This document shows, in pieces, positions 40,468 to 50,062 of a DNA stretch of 64,000 nt (positions are counted from its first letter, which is position 1; each line of letters starts with the position of its first letter). A model generated the notes under the pieces. The model was not told the origin of the DNA, made no database searches, and saw only the letters and a list, made by a program, of their open reading frames with translations. The DNA is from Alcanivorax sp. DSM 26293 (GTDB taxonomy: Bacteria; Pseudomonadota; Gammaproteobacteria; Pseudomonadales; Alcanivoracaceae): positions 126,501-190,500 of the forward strand of contig NZ_FNUM01000007.1 of NCBI RefSeq assembly GCF_900107995.1, read 5' to 3'. The translations under genes and the position numbers were made by a program.

Positions 40468-40490
40468 GCAAGACGAACAAGGAAGCTTTC

Positions 40491-41276
40491 ATGGCCTTCA
40501 TGCGCCCGCTGGGCAACACAGGATTGACCGTCAGCGCCCTCGGTCTGGGCACAGTGAAAATCGGCCGCGACAAGGGCGTGAAATACCCCGGTGCCTTTAC
40601 CATTCCCGATGACGCGGCAGTAATCGATTTGATCGCCCAGGCCCGGGACCTGGGCCTGAACCTGATCGACACCGCACCAGCCTACGGTCGCAGTGAAGAA
40701 CGACTGGGGCAACTGCTCCGGGACCGCCAGCACTGGGTTATCGTCACCAAGGTGGGCGAGGAATTCGATAATGATAGCGGCGAAAGCCACTTCGATTTCT
40801 CCCCGCAACATGTGCGTGCCTCGGTGGAACGCAGTCTCAAGCGGCTGAACACCGACTACCTGGATTGCGTGCTGGTGCATTCGGACGGGAACGATCTGGA
40901 TATTCTCGAGAGGGGCACACTGGATGCCCTCAACGATCTGAAGAAGTCGGGCCTGATCCGCGCCACCGGCATGTCTACCAAAACCGTGGCCGGGGGTATC
41001 GACACCCTCAGACAAGCAGACGTGGCCATGGTCACCTACAACCTGGCCCACGACGAAGAAGTGCCGGTCATCGAGCACGCCGCCAGTCACCACAAGGGCA
41101 TTCTTATCAAGAAGGCCTTTGCCAGCGGCCACCTGTGCAGCGAGGGACAAGACCCGGTACAGGAAAGCATGAACAAGATCCTTGGCACTGCCGGCGTCGG
41201 CAGTATCATCGCCGGCACCATCAACCCGCAACACCTGCGGGAAAACGTGGAAAAAGCGCGCCGGGCCTGTGAATAA
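40491..41276 (+). CDS. Aldo/keto reductase
   Basis: 261 residues; AAGGAAG precedes the ATG. A TIM-barrel NADPH-dependent carbonyl reductase. The catalytic tetrad is recognisable: Asp in NLIDTAPAYGRSEERLG (with Tyr in PAYG), Lys in WVIVTKVGEEF and His in DCVLVHSDG. Slightly short for the family, which suggests a compact member. Substrate unknown. Confidence 0.9.
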   Translation: MAFMRPLGNTGLTVSALGLGTVKIGRDKGVKYPGAFTIPDDAAVIDLIAQARDLGLNLIDTAPAYGRSEERLGQLLRDRQHWVIVTKVGEEFDNDSGESHFDFSPQHVRASVERSLKRLNTDYLDCVLVHSDGNDLDILERGTLDALNDLKKSGLIRATGMSTKTVAGGIDTLRQADVAMVTYNLAHDEEVPVIEHAASHHKGILIKKAFASGHLCSEGQDPVQESMNKILGTAGVGSIIAGTINPQHLRENVEKARRACE

Positions 41277-41295
41277 CAACAAAAAAGGAGCCACT

Positions 41296-41631
41296 ATGCG
41301 CAGACTGCTCAGTATCGGATTGCTACTTCTGGCCGCCAGCAGTCAGGCTGACAAGGTCTTACTCCTGAAAACGCCCCCCAGCGGCTGCCAGCCCGGTGAC
41401 ACTGTCTCTATAGAAACCGGCGGCAAACTCCAGGGCTTGCTGTTCAGCGACGCCTGGATCGAAAACAACGCCAAAAAGAAACTGCTCAAGGCCATCAAAA
41501 AAGCCGACGGCAACCGGGCGGTATTGAAAGACCGGCGTGTCTTTCTGATGGATAACCATCACCGTGGCATTCAACGCATGGAGCTGGAAGCCTGGACCTG
41601 GCGCTGTGAAGAGTCGGATAGCAGCAGGTAG
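41296..41631 (+). CDS. Small exported protein of unknown function
   Basis: 111 residues from ATG 41296, with AAAGGAG upstream. Signal peptide MRRLLSIGLLLLAASSQA. The mature part has two Cys (SGCQPGD, WRCEES) that may form a disulfide, and a basic middle (NNAKKKLLKAIKKADGN). I do not recognise a family. It starts 19 bases after the aldo/keto reductase stop, so it is probably in the same operon. Confidence 0.65.
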   Translation: MRRLLSIGLLLLAASSQADKVLLLKTPPSGCQPGDTVSIETGGKLQGLLFSDAWIENNAKKKLLKAIKKADGNRAVLKDRRVFLMDNHHRGIQRMELEAWTWRCEESDSSR

Positions 41632-41671
41632 TCAACACGACTTGCCGGCAGCGCTGTTTTGCAGGCTGCCC

Positions 41672-42520
41672 TCACCCCACCGCTTCGAAAAGCGGCTCGC
41701 CCAACATCACCGACGCGGCCTGATGCCCCTGCCAATACCCCTGCTCCAGCTTTTGGCCATGGGTGGTCAAGCGGCTGACCGGAAAGCCGCGGTCTGGCGC
41801 AATCACTGTGAGTCGGCAATCCTCGGGCGGGTTCTCGATGAACGCCAGTGCGTCATTGTAGGTTTGCGAGCGTTTCCGCATACCGGCATATAGCCCCGGC
41901 ATTTCCCTGACCCAGGGTTTCAGCAGGGGTGCCAGCGGGCTGGGTTTCTTGCGATACCCCTGATGCCGTGACAGCACCACGGTGATATCCCTGGCGCCCT
42001 GTTCATAGGCCCAGCGCACGGGAATGGAATCGCCCACCCCGCCATCGGTCATGGGATGCCCGTCCACCGTGGGAAATTGCCGGTAGGCAAAAGGAATGGA
42101 ACAGGACGCTGTCATGATCTCGTCCAGGTTGTCCGGCGTCGCGTGGTGATAACGTGGCTCGCCATCCTCCACGGAAGTGGTCACCACCCATAGCGGCGTC
42201 TGCGATTGCCAATACCGGTCCAGACTCAGCGGCACATCCCGTAAGGATTGATGCCACAGCCAGTGCACATCACACAAATGACCGCCGGCCATGAAGCGCT
42301 GCCAGTTGATGAAATCCGGGCGGCAGGCATGGTCGGTAATGATGCGCCGGTTGCGGCCATGATCTCCGGCCAGGTAACCGATCAGGTTGGTGGAACCGGC
42401 GGATACGCCCACCGCAAAATCAAACTCCCGGTAATCTTTCTCCAGAAAGGCATCCAGCACCCCGGCGGCAAAAATGCCGCGCATGGCACCCCCTTCCACG
42501 ACCAGAGCCCGCGAGGACAT
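41672..42520 (-). CDS. Patatin-like phospholipase (YjjU-like)
   Basis: 282 residues from ATG 42520 (MSSRALVVEGGAMRG), with AGGAGA seven bases upstream; an open frame upstream runs into the urea promoter and is rejected. Motifs are GGAMRG (oxyanion), AVGVSAGSTNLIGY with the GxSxG serine, and MTDGGVGDSIPV with the Asp of the dyad. A Ser-Asp lipase acting on phospholipid acyl chains; E. coli YjjU is the nearest model. No signal peptide. Confidence 0.9.
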   Translation of the reverse strand: MSSRALVVEGGAMRGIFAAGVLDAFLEKDYREFDFAVGVSAGSTNLIGYLAGDHGRNRRIITDHACRPDFINWQRFMAGGHLCDVHWLWHQSLRDVPLSLDRYWQSQTPLWVVTTSVEDGEPRYHHATPDNLDEIMTASCSIPFAYRQFPTVDGHPMTDGGVGDSIPVRWAYEQGARDITVVLSRHQGYRKKPSPLAPLLKPWVREMPGLYAGMRKRSQTYNDALAFIENPPEDCRLTVIAPDRGFPVSRLTTHGQKLEQGYWQGHQAASVMLGEPLFEAVG

Positions 42521-42646
42521 ATCCGTCTCCTGTTTGATCTGACACCTTGATTCACTTTGCCAAAGCCAGGCCGAGAGCGGAAATAACCCCTCCCTGTTCC
42601 CGCCATCGCCGTCGCCCATGGCGACATCTTGCACAACGCAACCTTT

Positions 42647-42682
42647 TGCACTGTTACGGCGCAGCTGCATCAGCGTGACGCA
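42647..42682 (+). promoter_or_regulatory. Two NtrC-like enhancer sites
   Basis: TGCACT-gttac-GGCGCA (42647-42663) differs from the NtrC consensus TGCACC-N5-GGTGCA at two positions. TGCATC-agcgt-GACGCA (42666-42682) is a weaker second copy immediately after. They lie about 110 bases upstream of the sigma-54 promoter, the normal enhancer distance. Confidence 0.55.
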
Positions 42683-42768
42683 CACCAGCCTGACAAATCC
42701 CACCAACCTGGTCAGCCCTTCGACATTTAATTTATGTAAAAACAATTACTTAAATTTTTTCTGTCTGT

Positions 42769-42785
42769 TTGGCACCGGGTTTGCA
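42769..42785 (+). promoter_or_regulatory. Sigma-54 (-24/-12) promoter of the urea locus
   Basis: TTGGCACcgggtTTGCA: the -24 element TTGGCAC and the -12 element TTGCA are exact, with 10 bases between GG and GC as required. Transcription would begin near 42796, just upstream of the GntR-type palindrome and 35 bases before allophanate hydrolase. Confidence 0.8.
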
Positions 42786-42802
42786 CTAGTCCGCATACCA
42801 AC

Positions 42803-42812
42803 TTGTATACAA
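42803..42812. promoter_or_regulatory. GntR-type operator
   Basis: TTGTATACAA is a perfect 10-base palindrome fitting the FadR/FCD GntR pattern (GT-n-AC core). It lies just after the predicted start point, where bound repressor would block transcription. The GntR gene of the same cluster (48258-48965) is the natural candidate to bind it. Confidence 0.65.
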
Positions 42813-42829
42813 ACAGGTGTGCTAAACGA

Positions 42830-44623
42830 ATGATCGGCTGGACTCTTCAACAATGGCAGGCGGCCTACCGCAGCGGTGACCTCACCCCGCTACAGGCCAT
42901 GAAACAACTGGCGGCACTGCTGCACGACAGCGAGCGCGCCCTGTGGATTCACCTGCTGGACGAGTCCTCCCTGGTCGCCCAGGCCGAGACCCTGACGGAT
43001 CCGTCCCTGCCTCTCTACGGCATTCCCTTCGCGGTGAAAGACAATATTGATGTGGCCGGTATGCCGACCACGGCGGCCTGCCCCGCCTTTGCCTACACAG
43101 CGCAGGAAGACGCCACCGTGGTCAGACTGCTGCGCGACGCCGGCGCGATTGTGGTGGGCAAAACCAATCTGGATCAGTTTGCCACCGGACTGGTCGGCAC
43201 CCGCTCCCCTTACGGGGAAGTGCCCAACCCGTTCAACGGCGACTACCTCAGCGGCGGCTCCAGTTCCGGTTCGGCGGTGAGCGTCAGCCTGGGGCTGGTG
43301 CCCTTCTCGCTGGGCACCGACACCGCCGGCTCCGGGCGGGTACCCGCAGCCTTTACCAATATCGTCGGACTGAAACCCAGCCGCGGTGCCATCAGCACCC
43401 GAGGCGTGGTGCCCGCGTGCCGAACCCTGGACTGCGTCAGCGTGTTTGCGCTGAACGTGGAAGATGCCCTGACCATTTACCGCCTTATCGGCCAGTTCGA
43501 TAGCGACGATGCTTTCAGCCGTCCGGCGCCGTCACGGCAGAAAACCGGGCTGCCTGCACGACCGAAGCTGGGGATTCCCCACGATCTGCCCTGGTTCGGT
43601 GACCACAAGGCAAAGGCGCTCTGGGAACAACAACTGGAGAGCCTCAGCAGTCTTGCCGAGCTGGTTACCGTGGATACCACCGTGCTGCAGGATGCGGCAG
43701 CCCTGCTGTATCAGGGCCCATGGATAGCCGAGCGTTTCTCTGTCACTGACACCCTGTTGCAGGAAACACCGCAAGCCCTGTTACCGGTCATCCGTGACAT
43801 CCTGGAACCGGCGGCACAGATCAGCGCCGTTGACAGTTTCCGCGCCCAATATCGTCTGGCCGAACTCAAACGTCAGTCAGACAACCTGCTGGCCGGTGTG
43901 GATGCCCTGCTGCTACCCACCACCCCGGGCATCTATACCCGCGACGCGGTACGCAACGATCCCATCACCCTGAACAGCCAACTGGGTACCTGGACCAACT
44001 TCGTCAACCTGCTGGACCTGTGTGCCCTGGCCCTTCCCGGCGGTTTTCGGGACGACGGCCTGCCCGGCGGCATCACCCTGATTGCCCCCGCCTGGCAAGA
44101 CCATGCCCTGGCGGAATTCGGCCAGCGCTGGCAACAGCACCAGCCCTGGCAGGCCGGCGCCACCGGTCAGGCACTGCCGGCACCGGAAAAAAATGCCGCC
44201 AGCGATAACCATGATGATTCCATCACCGTGGCGGTGGTCGGTGCCCACCTGACCGGCATGCCACTGAACAGTCAGCTGGTGGAACGCGACGCGGTGCTGC
44301 TGGAAGCCACCCACACCGCTCCCTGCTATCGCCTCTATGCCCTGGCCAACACGGTGCCTCCCAAACCCGGGCTGATCCGCAACGAAAAAGACGGCGGAGA
44401 CAGCATTCCCATCGAACTGTGGCAAATGCCTATCGAACACTTCGGCAGCTTTGTCGGGCTGATTCCTGCACCCCTTGGCATTGGCAGCCTGGAAACCGTG
44501 GATGGCCGCTGGGTGAAAGGATTTATCTGCGAGCCCTGGGCCATCGACGAAGCCACCGACATTACCGAACTGGGCGGCTGGAGAAACTACATCGCCGCGC
44601 TGAACAAGAAGGAGTCCCTCTGA
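42830..44623 (+). CDS. atzF: Allophanate hydrolase
   Basis: 597 residues from ATG 42830. It hydrolyses allophanate to two ammonia and two CO2, the second step of the ATP-dependent urea amidolyase route. The amidase domain (residues 1-440) has Lys in GIPFAVKDNIDVAGMPTTAA and the Ser residues in LSGGSSSGSAVSV and LGTDTAGSGRVPAA. The C-terminal ~130 residues (ITVAVVGAHLTGMPLN and beyond) are the extra domain found in AtzF and Dur1,2. It ends overlapping the next start (TGATG), so the two are coupled. Confidence 0.95.
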   Translation: MIGWTLQQWQAAYRSGDLTPLQAMKQLAALLHDSERALWIHLLDESSLVAQAETLTDPSLPLYGIPFAVKDNIDVAGMPTTAACPAFAYTAQEDATVVRLLRDAGAIVVGKTNLDQFATGLVGTRSPYGEVPNPFNGDYLSGGSSSGSAVSVSLGLVPFSLGTDTAGSGRVPAAFTNIVGLKPSRGAISTRGVVPACRTLDCVSVFALNVEDALTIYRLIGQFDSDDAFSRPAPSRQKTGLPARPKLGIPHDLPWFGDHKAKALWEQQLESLSSLAELVTVDTTVLQDAAALLYQGPWIAERFSVTDTLLQETPQALLPVIRDILEPAAQISAVDSFRAQYRLAELKRQSDNLLAGVDALLLPTTPGIYTRDAVRNDPITLNSQLGTWTNFVNLLDLCALALPGGFRDDGLPGGITLIAPAWQDHALAEFGQRWQQHQPWQAGATGQALPAPEKNAASDNHDDSITVAVVGAHLTGMPLNSQLVERDAVLLEATHTAPCYRLYALANTVPPKPGLIRNEKDGGDSIPIELWQMPIEHFGSFVGLIPAPLGIGSLETVDGRWVKGFICEPWAIDEATDITELGGWRNYIAALNKKESL

Positions 44624-47600
44624 TGTTAACGAAAGTGCTGATCGCCAACCGGGGTGAAATTGCGGTGCGTATCTGTCGCACCCTGAAGCAGATGGGCATT
44701 GCCTCGGTGGCGGTCTATTCAGAGGCGGATCGCAACAGCCAGCACGTCAGCGTGGCGGATGAAGCGGTATCCCTGGGCGGCCAGACCGCCGCAGACAGTT
44801 ATCTGAAAACCGACCTGATTCTGCAGGCCGCCAAAGACACAGGCGCCGAGGCTATTATTCCCGGCTACGGATTTCTTTCCGAAAACGCCGAGTTTGCTGA
44901 AGCCTGCGCCGCCAACGGCATCGCTTTTGTGGGCCCGACCCCGCAACAACTGCGCGAGTTCGGCCTCAAGCATGAAGCCCGTGCCATCGCCGAAAAAGCC
45001 GGCGTGCCACTGGCCCCCGGTACCGACCTGCTGCAAAGCCTGGACGACGCCAAACAGGCCGCACTGCAGATCGGCTACCCGGTGATGCTGAAAAGCACCG
45101 CCGGTGGTGGCGGCATCGGCCTGTCCCGCTGCAACAACGAAGACGAACTGGTCGCTGCCTTTGAGTCGGTAAAGCGGCTCGGGGAAAGTTTCTTTTCTGA
45201 CAGCGGCGTTTTTATCGAACGTTTTGTGGCCCGGGCCCGCCATGTGGAAGTGCAGATCTTCGGTGACGGTAACGGTACCGTGCTGGCCCTGGGCGAGCGC
45301 GAATGTTCCCTGCAGCGTCGTAACCAGAAAGTGGTGGAAGAAACCCCGGCGCCCAATCTGCCACAGGCGACCCGGGAACAACTGCACGCCAGTGCGGTGC
45401 GGTTGGGCCAGACCGTGAAATACCGCTCTGCGGGCACGGTGGAATACATTTACGACGACGAGCGTGATGAATTCTATTTCCTGGAAGTGAATACCCGCCT
45501 GCAGGTGGAGCACGGCGTCACCGAATCCGTCTTCGGCGTGGACCTGGTTCAGTGGATGTTGCAACTGGCCGGCGGCGAACGTCCGCCACTGGATGACAGC
45601 TACACCAGCCAGGGGTCTTCCATGGAAGTGCGCATCTACGCCGAAGATGCGCTGAAAGATTTCCAGCCCAGCCCGGGCGAACTCACCGAGGTGCGCTTCC
45701 CGGACAATATCCGCCTGGATGGCTGGGTGGACACCGGCACCGTGGTCAGCCCTCACTATGATCCCATGCTGGCCAAAGTCATCGTCCATGGCAGTGATCG
45801 TGCCGACGCCCTGAAGAAGATGCAGACCGCCCTGGCACAAACCCGCCTCTCGGGCATCGCCACCAACCTGGACTATCTGCGCCAGATTCTGCGCGACGAC
45901 AATGTCATTGCCGGCACCGTTTCCACTCGCTATCTGGAAACCTTTACCTATACGCCCAGGGCCTTCGACGTTGTCGAGCCAGGCACCTACACCACGGTGC
46001 AGGATTATCCTGGCCGGGCCGGCTACTGGGATATCGGTGTGCCGCCGTCCGGGCCCATGGACGACTTTGCCTTTCGTCTGGCCAATCGCATCGTCGGCAA
46101 CCATGACAGCGCCGCCGGCCTGGAAGCCACCCTGGTGGGGCCCTCGCTCACCTTCCATTGCGATACCGTGGTAGCACTTACCGGTGCGCCCTGCCCGGCG
46201 CAACTGGATGGTGTCAGCGTACCCTTGTGGGAACCCATCACCGTCAAGGCCGGCCAGACCCTCACCACCGGCAAGGTAGAAAACGGTTGCCGCACCTATA
46301 TTGCCGTGCGCAACGGCATTGATGTCCCCGACTACCTGGGCAGTAAATCCACCTTCGTACTCGGCAAGTTTGGCGGCCACGGTGGGCGCACCCTGCGCAA
46401 GGGTGACGTGTTGTCGATCTGTCAGCCGCAGCTGGAGGGGTGCCCCACCCCGGCGCCGGTGGCCGAGCCGCACCCGGTCGAGAACGGATTGATCCCGGAC
46501 TACCCGCAACAATGGGACATCAAGGTGCTGTACGGCCCCCATGGGGCGCCGGATTTCTTTAGCGAAGATGCCATTGAAGAATTCTTCAACGCCGACTGGC
46601 AGGTGCATTACAACTCCAACCGACTGGGCATTCGCCTGGTGGGTCCGAAGCCGAGCTGGACCCGTACCGATGGCGGCGAAGCCGGGCTGCACCCGTCCAA
46701 TGTTCACGACAACGAGTACGCCATCGGCTCCATCAATTTCACCGGTGATTTCCCGGTCATCCTGACCAAGGATGGCCCGAGCCTTGGGGGGTTCGTCTGC
46801 CCGGTGACCATCGCCAAGGCCGAGCTGTGGAAAGTGGGCCAGTTGAAACCCGGGGACAGCATCCGCTTCTCGCCAATCAGCTTCGCCGAGGCCAAGGCCA
46901 TGGAAGACGCCCAGGATGCGTCCATTGAAAACCTGGGTGTGATTCCGCTGGTCAACCCGGCGGTGACCGATCACAGCCACACCTTTACCTCTTCCACCAT
47001 GCTGGCGGAGATAGATGCCAACGGTCATGTACCGCGGATCGTCTACCGGCAGGCCGGCGACAAGTACATCCTTATCGAGTACGGCGACAACGTGCTCGAC
47101 CTTGCCCTGCGCATGCGTGTCCATGCGCTGATGGAAAACCTGAAGGCGTCACCGGTGGAGGGCATTCTGGAATTGTCTCCGGGGGTACGCAGCCTGCAGG
47201 TCCATTACGATTCCCGCCGCCTTGATCAGGACCGCCTGGTCAACACACTGCTGGACCGTGAACAGACCATCGGCAGTGTGGACGACATGGTCGTGACTTC
47301 CCGGGTCCTGCATCTGCCCATGGCCTTCGAAGACAGCGCCACCCTGGATGCGGTCACCCGTTACCAGGAAACCATTCGCCAGGATGCCCCCTGGCTGCCC
47401 AACAACGTGGAATTCATTCGCCGCATCAACGGCCTGCAATCCACCGACCAGGTGCGCGACATTATTTTCAGTGCTAGCTATCTGGTGTTGGGCCTGGGAG
47501 ATGTGTATCTGGGGGCCCCCTGTGCGGTGCCCATTGATCCGCGCCACCGCCTGATGACCTCCAAGTACAACCCGGCGCGCACCTATACCGCCGAAGGCAC

Positions 47601-48246
47601 CGTGGGTATCGGCGGCGTCTACATGTGCATCTACGGCATGGATTCCCCCGGCGGTTACCAGCTGGTGGGTCGCACCCTGCCGATCTGGAACAAACATCTG
47701 AAGAACGCCCAGTTCCACAGTGGTGAGCCCTGGTTGCTGAAGTTTTTCGATCAGGTCCGCTACTACCCGGTGAGCGAGGAAAAACTCACCGAGATGCGCG
47801 AGGCCTTCCGCCACGGCCACCTGCAGGTGGAGATCAGCGAAGAGCCCTTCAGCCTGGCCGAGCATCGCCAATTCCTGAAAAACAACGAACAGGAAATTGC
47901 CGATTTCAACGCCCGCCGCGATGTGGCCTTCCGAGAGGAAGTGGCGCGCTGGCAGGACGAAGACGCGGCAGTGGAATCCGCGCTGATGGGCAGTAAAACG
48001 GATATCGGCCAGGTAGATGGCCATCTGGTCAGCGCCGAAATCAGCGGCAATGTCTGGAAGCTGCTGGTGGAAGAAGGCTCACAGGTCAGCGAAGGCCAGC
48101 CCCTGGTGATCGTGGAAGCCATGAAGATGGAATTCGAAATCGTCGCCAATGCCAGCGGCAAGGTCACCGGTCTGCATTGCCAGCCCGGCTCCATCATCCA
48201 TGCCGGGGATCCGGTGTTGGTCATTGATCCGAAAGCGGTGGCCTGA
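44623..48246 (+). CDS. uca: Urea carboxylase (biotin-dependent; possibly guanidine carboxylase)
   Basis: 1207 residues from ATG 44623, which follows AAGGAG and overlaps the atzF stop. Domains: biotin carboxylase residues 1-445 (MLKSTAGGGGIGLSRC glycine loop, FVARARHVEVQIFGD, FLEVNTRLQVEHGVTE), a KipA-type carboxyltransferase part from about 447 (GTYTTVQDYPGRAGYWDIG), a KipI-type part from about 807 (GDKYILIEYGDNVLDLALRM) and a biotin carrier domain with EAMKMEFEI at about 1165. It makes allophanate from urea using ATP and bicarbonate. Some homologues prefer guanidine; the usual markers of those, the paired DUF1989 deiminase genes, are not in the window, and the Urt genes favour urea. Confidence 0.93.
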   Translation: MLTKVLIANRGEIAVRICRTLKQMGIASVAVYSEADRNSQHVSVADEAVSLGGQTAADSYLKTDLILQAAKDTGAEAIIPGYGFLSENAEFAEACAANGIAFVGPTPQQLREFGLKHEARAIAEKAGVPLAPGTDLLQSLDDAKQAALQIGYPVMLKSTAGGGGIGLSRCNNEDELVAAFESVKRLGESFFSDSGVFIERFVARARHVEVQIFGDGNGTVLALGERECSLQRRNQKVVEETPAPNLPQATREQLHASAVRLGQTVKYRSAGTVEYIYDDERDEFYFLEVNTRLQVEHGVTESVFGVDLVQWMLQLAGGERPPLDDSYTSQGSSMEVRIYAEDALKDFQPSPGELTEVRFPDNIRLDGWVDTGTVVSPHYDPMLAKVIVHGSDRADALKKMQTALAQTRLSGIATNLDYLRQILRDDNVIAGTVSTRYLETFTYTPRAFDVVEPGTYTTVQDYPGRAGYWDIGVPPSGPMDDFAFRLANRIVGNHDSAAGLEATLVGPSLTFHCDTVVALTGAPCPAQLDGVSVPLWEPITVKAGQTLTTGKVENGCRTYIAVRNGIDVPDYLGSKSTFVLGKFGGHGGRTLRKGDVLSICQPQLEGCPTPAPVAEPHPVENGLIPDYPQQWDIKVLYGPHGAPDFFSEDAIEEFFNADWQVHYNSNRLGIRLVGPKPSWTRTDGGEAGLHPSNVHDNEYAIGSINFTGDFPVILTKDGPSLGGFVCPVTIAKAELWKVGQLKPGDSIRFSPISFAEAKAMEDAQDASIENLGVIPLVNPAVTDHSHTFTSSTMLAEIDANGHVPRIVYRQAGDKYILIEYGDNVLDLALRMRVHALMENLKASPVEGILELSPGVRSLQVHYDSRRLDQDRLVNTLLDREQTIGSVDDMVVTSRVLHLPMAFEDSATLDAVTRYQETIRQDAPWLPNNVEFIRRINGLQSTDQVRDIIFSASYLVLGLGDVYLGAPCAVPIDPRHRLMTSKYNPARTYTAEGTVGIGGVYMCIYGMDSPGGYQLVGRTLPIWNKHLKNAQFHSGEPWLLKFFDQVRYYPVSEEKLTEMREAFRHGHLQVEISEEPFSLAEHRQFLKNNEQEIADFNARRDVAFREEVARWQDEDAAVESALMGSKTDIGQVDGHLVSAEISGNVWKLLVEEGSQVSEGQPLVIVEAMKMEFEIVANASGKVTGLHCQPGSIIHAGDPVLVIDPKAVA

Positions 48247-48257
48247 GAGGAAATGCC

Positions 48258-48965
48258 ATGAAAGCGCATAAAGAAAAAAAATCCAGCAACCTGGCGGACC
48301 GCATCTATCAGCAGCTGAAAAGCGACATCTTCGACTTTCGCCTGATGCCCGGTGACCGCTTCAGCGAAAACGAGATTGCCGAACGCATGGGCGCCTCACG
48401 CACTCCGGTTCGTGAAGCCCTGTTCCGGCTGCAACGGGAATCCTATGTGGATGTGCTGTTCCGCAGCGGCTGGCAGGTCAAACCCTTTGACTTCGATTAC
48501 TTCGAAGAACTCTACGATGTGCGCACCATTCTTGAATGCGCTGCGGTACGCAAGATCTGCGAGCAGGAAAACAACTCACCCAAACTCGATGACCTGATTC
48601 GCATCTGGTGCGTGCCGGAATCGGAAAGACTGGAAGACGGCAACACTCTCAGCCGACTGGATGAGCGCTTTCACGAAATGCTGGTGGAAGCCGCTGGCAA
48701 CACCGAGATGGCACGCATTCATCATGACCTGACCGAACGTCTGCGCATCATTCGCCGCCTGGATTTCACCAAGCCACCGCGTATTGATGCCACCTATCAG
48801 GAACACAGCTCCATTCTGGAAGCCATTCAGCATCGCCGCTGCGAGCAGGCGCAGATTCAGCTGCGCGCTCATATCGAAAGCTCACGCAATGAAGTGCGAA
48901 AAATAACGCTGCACATGCTTCATGAAGCCCGGATGCACAGCGGCAAGGCAGACAACGACGACTGA
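48258..48965 (+). CDS. GntR-family transcriptional regulator (FCD subfamily)
   Basis: 235 residues. N-terminal winged helix LADRIYQQLKSDIFDFRLMPGDRFSENEIAERMGASRTPVREALFRLQ is the GntR DNA-binding motif. The all-helical FCD effector domain begins at about residue 80 (ELYDVRTILECAA) and has the conserved Asp and His residues for metal (RLDERFHEMLVEAAGN, RLRIIRRLD). It starts 11 bases after the carboxylase. It probably responds to a nitrogen or carbon metabolite and controls this cluster through the TTGTATACAA site. Confidence 0.9.
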   Translation: MKAHKEKKSSNLADRIYQQLKSDIFDFRLMPGDRFSENEIAERMGASRTPVREALFRLQRESYVDVLFRSGWQVKPFDFDYFEELYDVRTILECAAVRKICEQENNSPKLDDLIRIWCVPESERLEDGNTLSRLDERFHEMLVEAAGNTEMARIHHDLTERLRIIRRLDFTKPPRIDATYQEHSSILEAIQHRRCEQAQIQLRAHIESSRNEVRKITLHMLHEARMHSGKADNDD

Positions 48966-49005
48966 TACACAGTGACCTTTTTCATTCATCAATGGGGGGA
49001 TACCC

Positions 49006-50037
49006 ATGTTACGAAAGGAAGCAGTAACGAGCGCGCTTGCCATGGCCGCTCTCATCACACCGATATCAGCCATGAGTGCCGATATCGATCCGGAAATCTC
49101 TGTGGGCGGAGGCCTGCGCACCAGCTTTACCAGTGTGGAAAACGCAGCGCCTGACGGTGAATCCAGCTCCAGTGATTTCAATCTGGACAGTGTGCGGCTG
49201 TACATCAACGGCCAGGTCACCGACAACATCAAGATGACCGTGAACACCGAATACGACGGTGTTGAAGAAAAGGTGCGGGTGCTCGATGCCATTGCCCGGT
49301 TCGAGTATTCCGACACCTTTAACATCTGGGCCGGCCGATTCCTGCCCGCCAGTGATCGTTCCAACCTGTCCGGGCCGTACTATCTGACCACCTGGAATTT
49401 CCCGTCCGTGCAAGCCTATCCGGCCATCTTCGCCGGTCGTGACGACGGCGTCGCTTATTGGGGCCAGGCCAACGAGGGCCAGTTCAAGTGGCAGTTCTCG
49501 GTCACCGAAGGTCCGGAGGATCCGGTCCCCGCCGAGGATGACGACGATCTGCTGTACAGCGGCCGACTCACTCTCAACCTGCTCGATCCGGAACCGGGCT
49601 ACTACAACTCCAGCACCTATTACGGCGAGAAGGACATTCTGGCGGTGGGTCTGGTTGGCCAGAGCCAGGGGTCTGACTCCGCCTGGAGCGTGGATGCCCT
49701 GTTCGAGAAAAACACCGGCGCCGGCACAGTGACTCTCGAAGGCGCCTATTACCAGTACGACGGTCTGGGCGGCCTGGGCGGCGACGAAAGCGAAGGCTAC
49801 TTCGTGCTGGCCGGCTTCCTGTTCCCCCAGGAAATCGGTCCGGGCCGGCTGCAACCGGTGATCCGTTACACCGAGGGTGAAGTGACCGATGGCGCCGAGG
49901 GTGACATCAGCGAGTTCAATCTGAACTACATCATCAAGGGTCATAACGCCCGTATCAGTGCCGCTTACCAGGATCGTAACGACGAGCTGTTCAGCGATAA
50001 CGACACCTTTGTACTGGGTCTGCAACTACAGATGTAA
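49006..50037 (+). CDS. Porin of the urea cluster
   Basis: 343 residues with GGGGGGATACCC then ATG 49006. Signal peptide ends at AMSA. A beta-barrel porin: strands such as VRLYINGQVTDNIKMTVNTEY and NIWAGRFLPASDRSNLSGPYY, acidic loops (GPEDPVPAEDDDDL), and the C-terminal TFVLGLQLQM. It has features of phosphate-selective or DUF-type porins and may be used for urea or short amides. It lies between the GntR gene and urtA, with 25 bases to urtA, so it is in the operon. Confidence 0.82.
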   Translation: MLRKEAVTSALAMAALITPISAMSADIDPEISVGGGLRTSFTSVENAAPDGESSSSDFNLDSVRLYINGQVTDNIKMTVNTEYDGVEEKVRVLDAIARFEYSDTFNIWAGRFLPASDRSNLSGPYYLTTWNFPSVQAYPAIFAGRDDGVAYWGQANEGQFKWQFSVTEGPEDPVPAEDDDDLLYSGRLTLNLLDPEPGYYNSSTYYGEKDILAVGLVGQSQGSDSAWSVDALFEKNTGAGTVTLEGAYYQYDGLGGLGGDESEGYFVLAGFLFPQEIGPGRLQPVIRYTEGEVTDGAEGDISEFNLNYIIKGHNARISAAYQDRNDELFSDNDTFVLGLQLQM

Positions 50038-50062
50038 GTGCTACACCACAAGGAGTTTTGCC

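Noticed and set aside
44719-47124. 801-codon antisense open frame opposite the carboxylase gene, and similar long antisense frames at 13532-15565 and 34099-36033
   Set aside because: They lie wholly opposite strongly conserved genes and have low-complexity His/Gly/Gln composition, which is typical of GC-rich third-position shadows.
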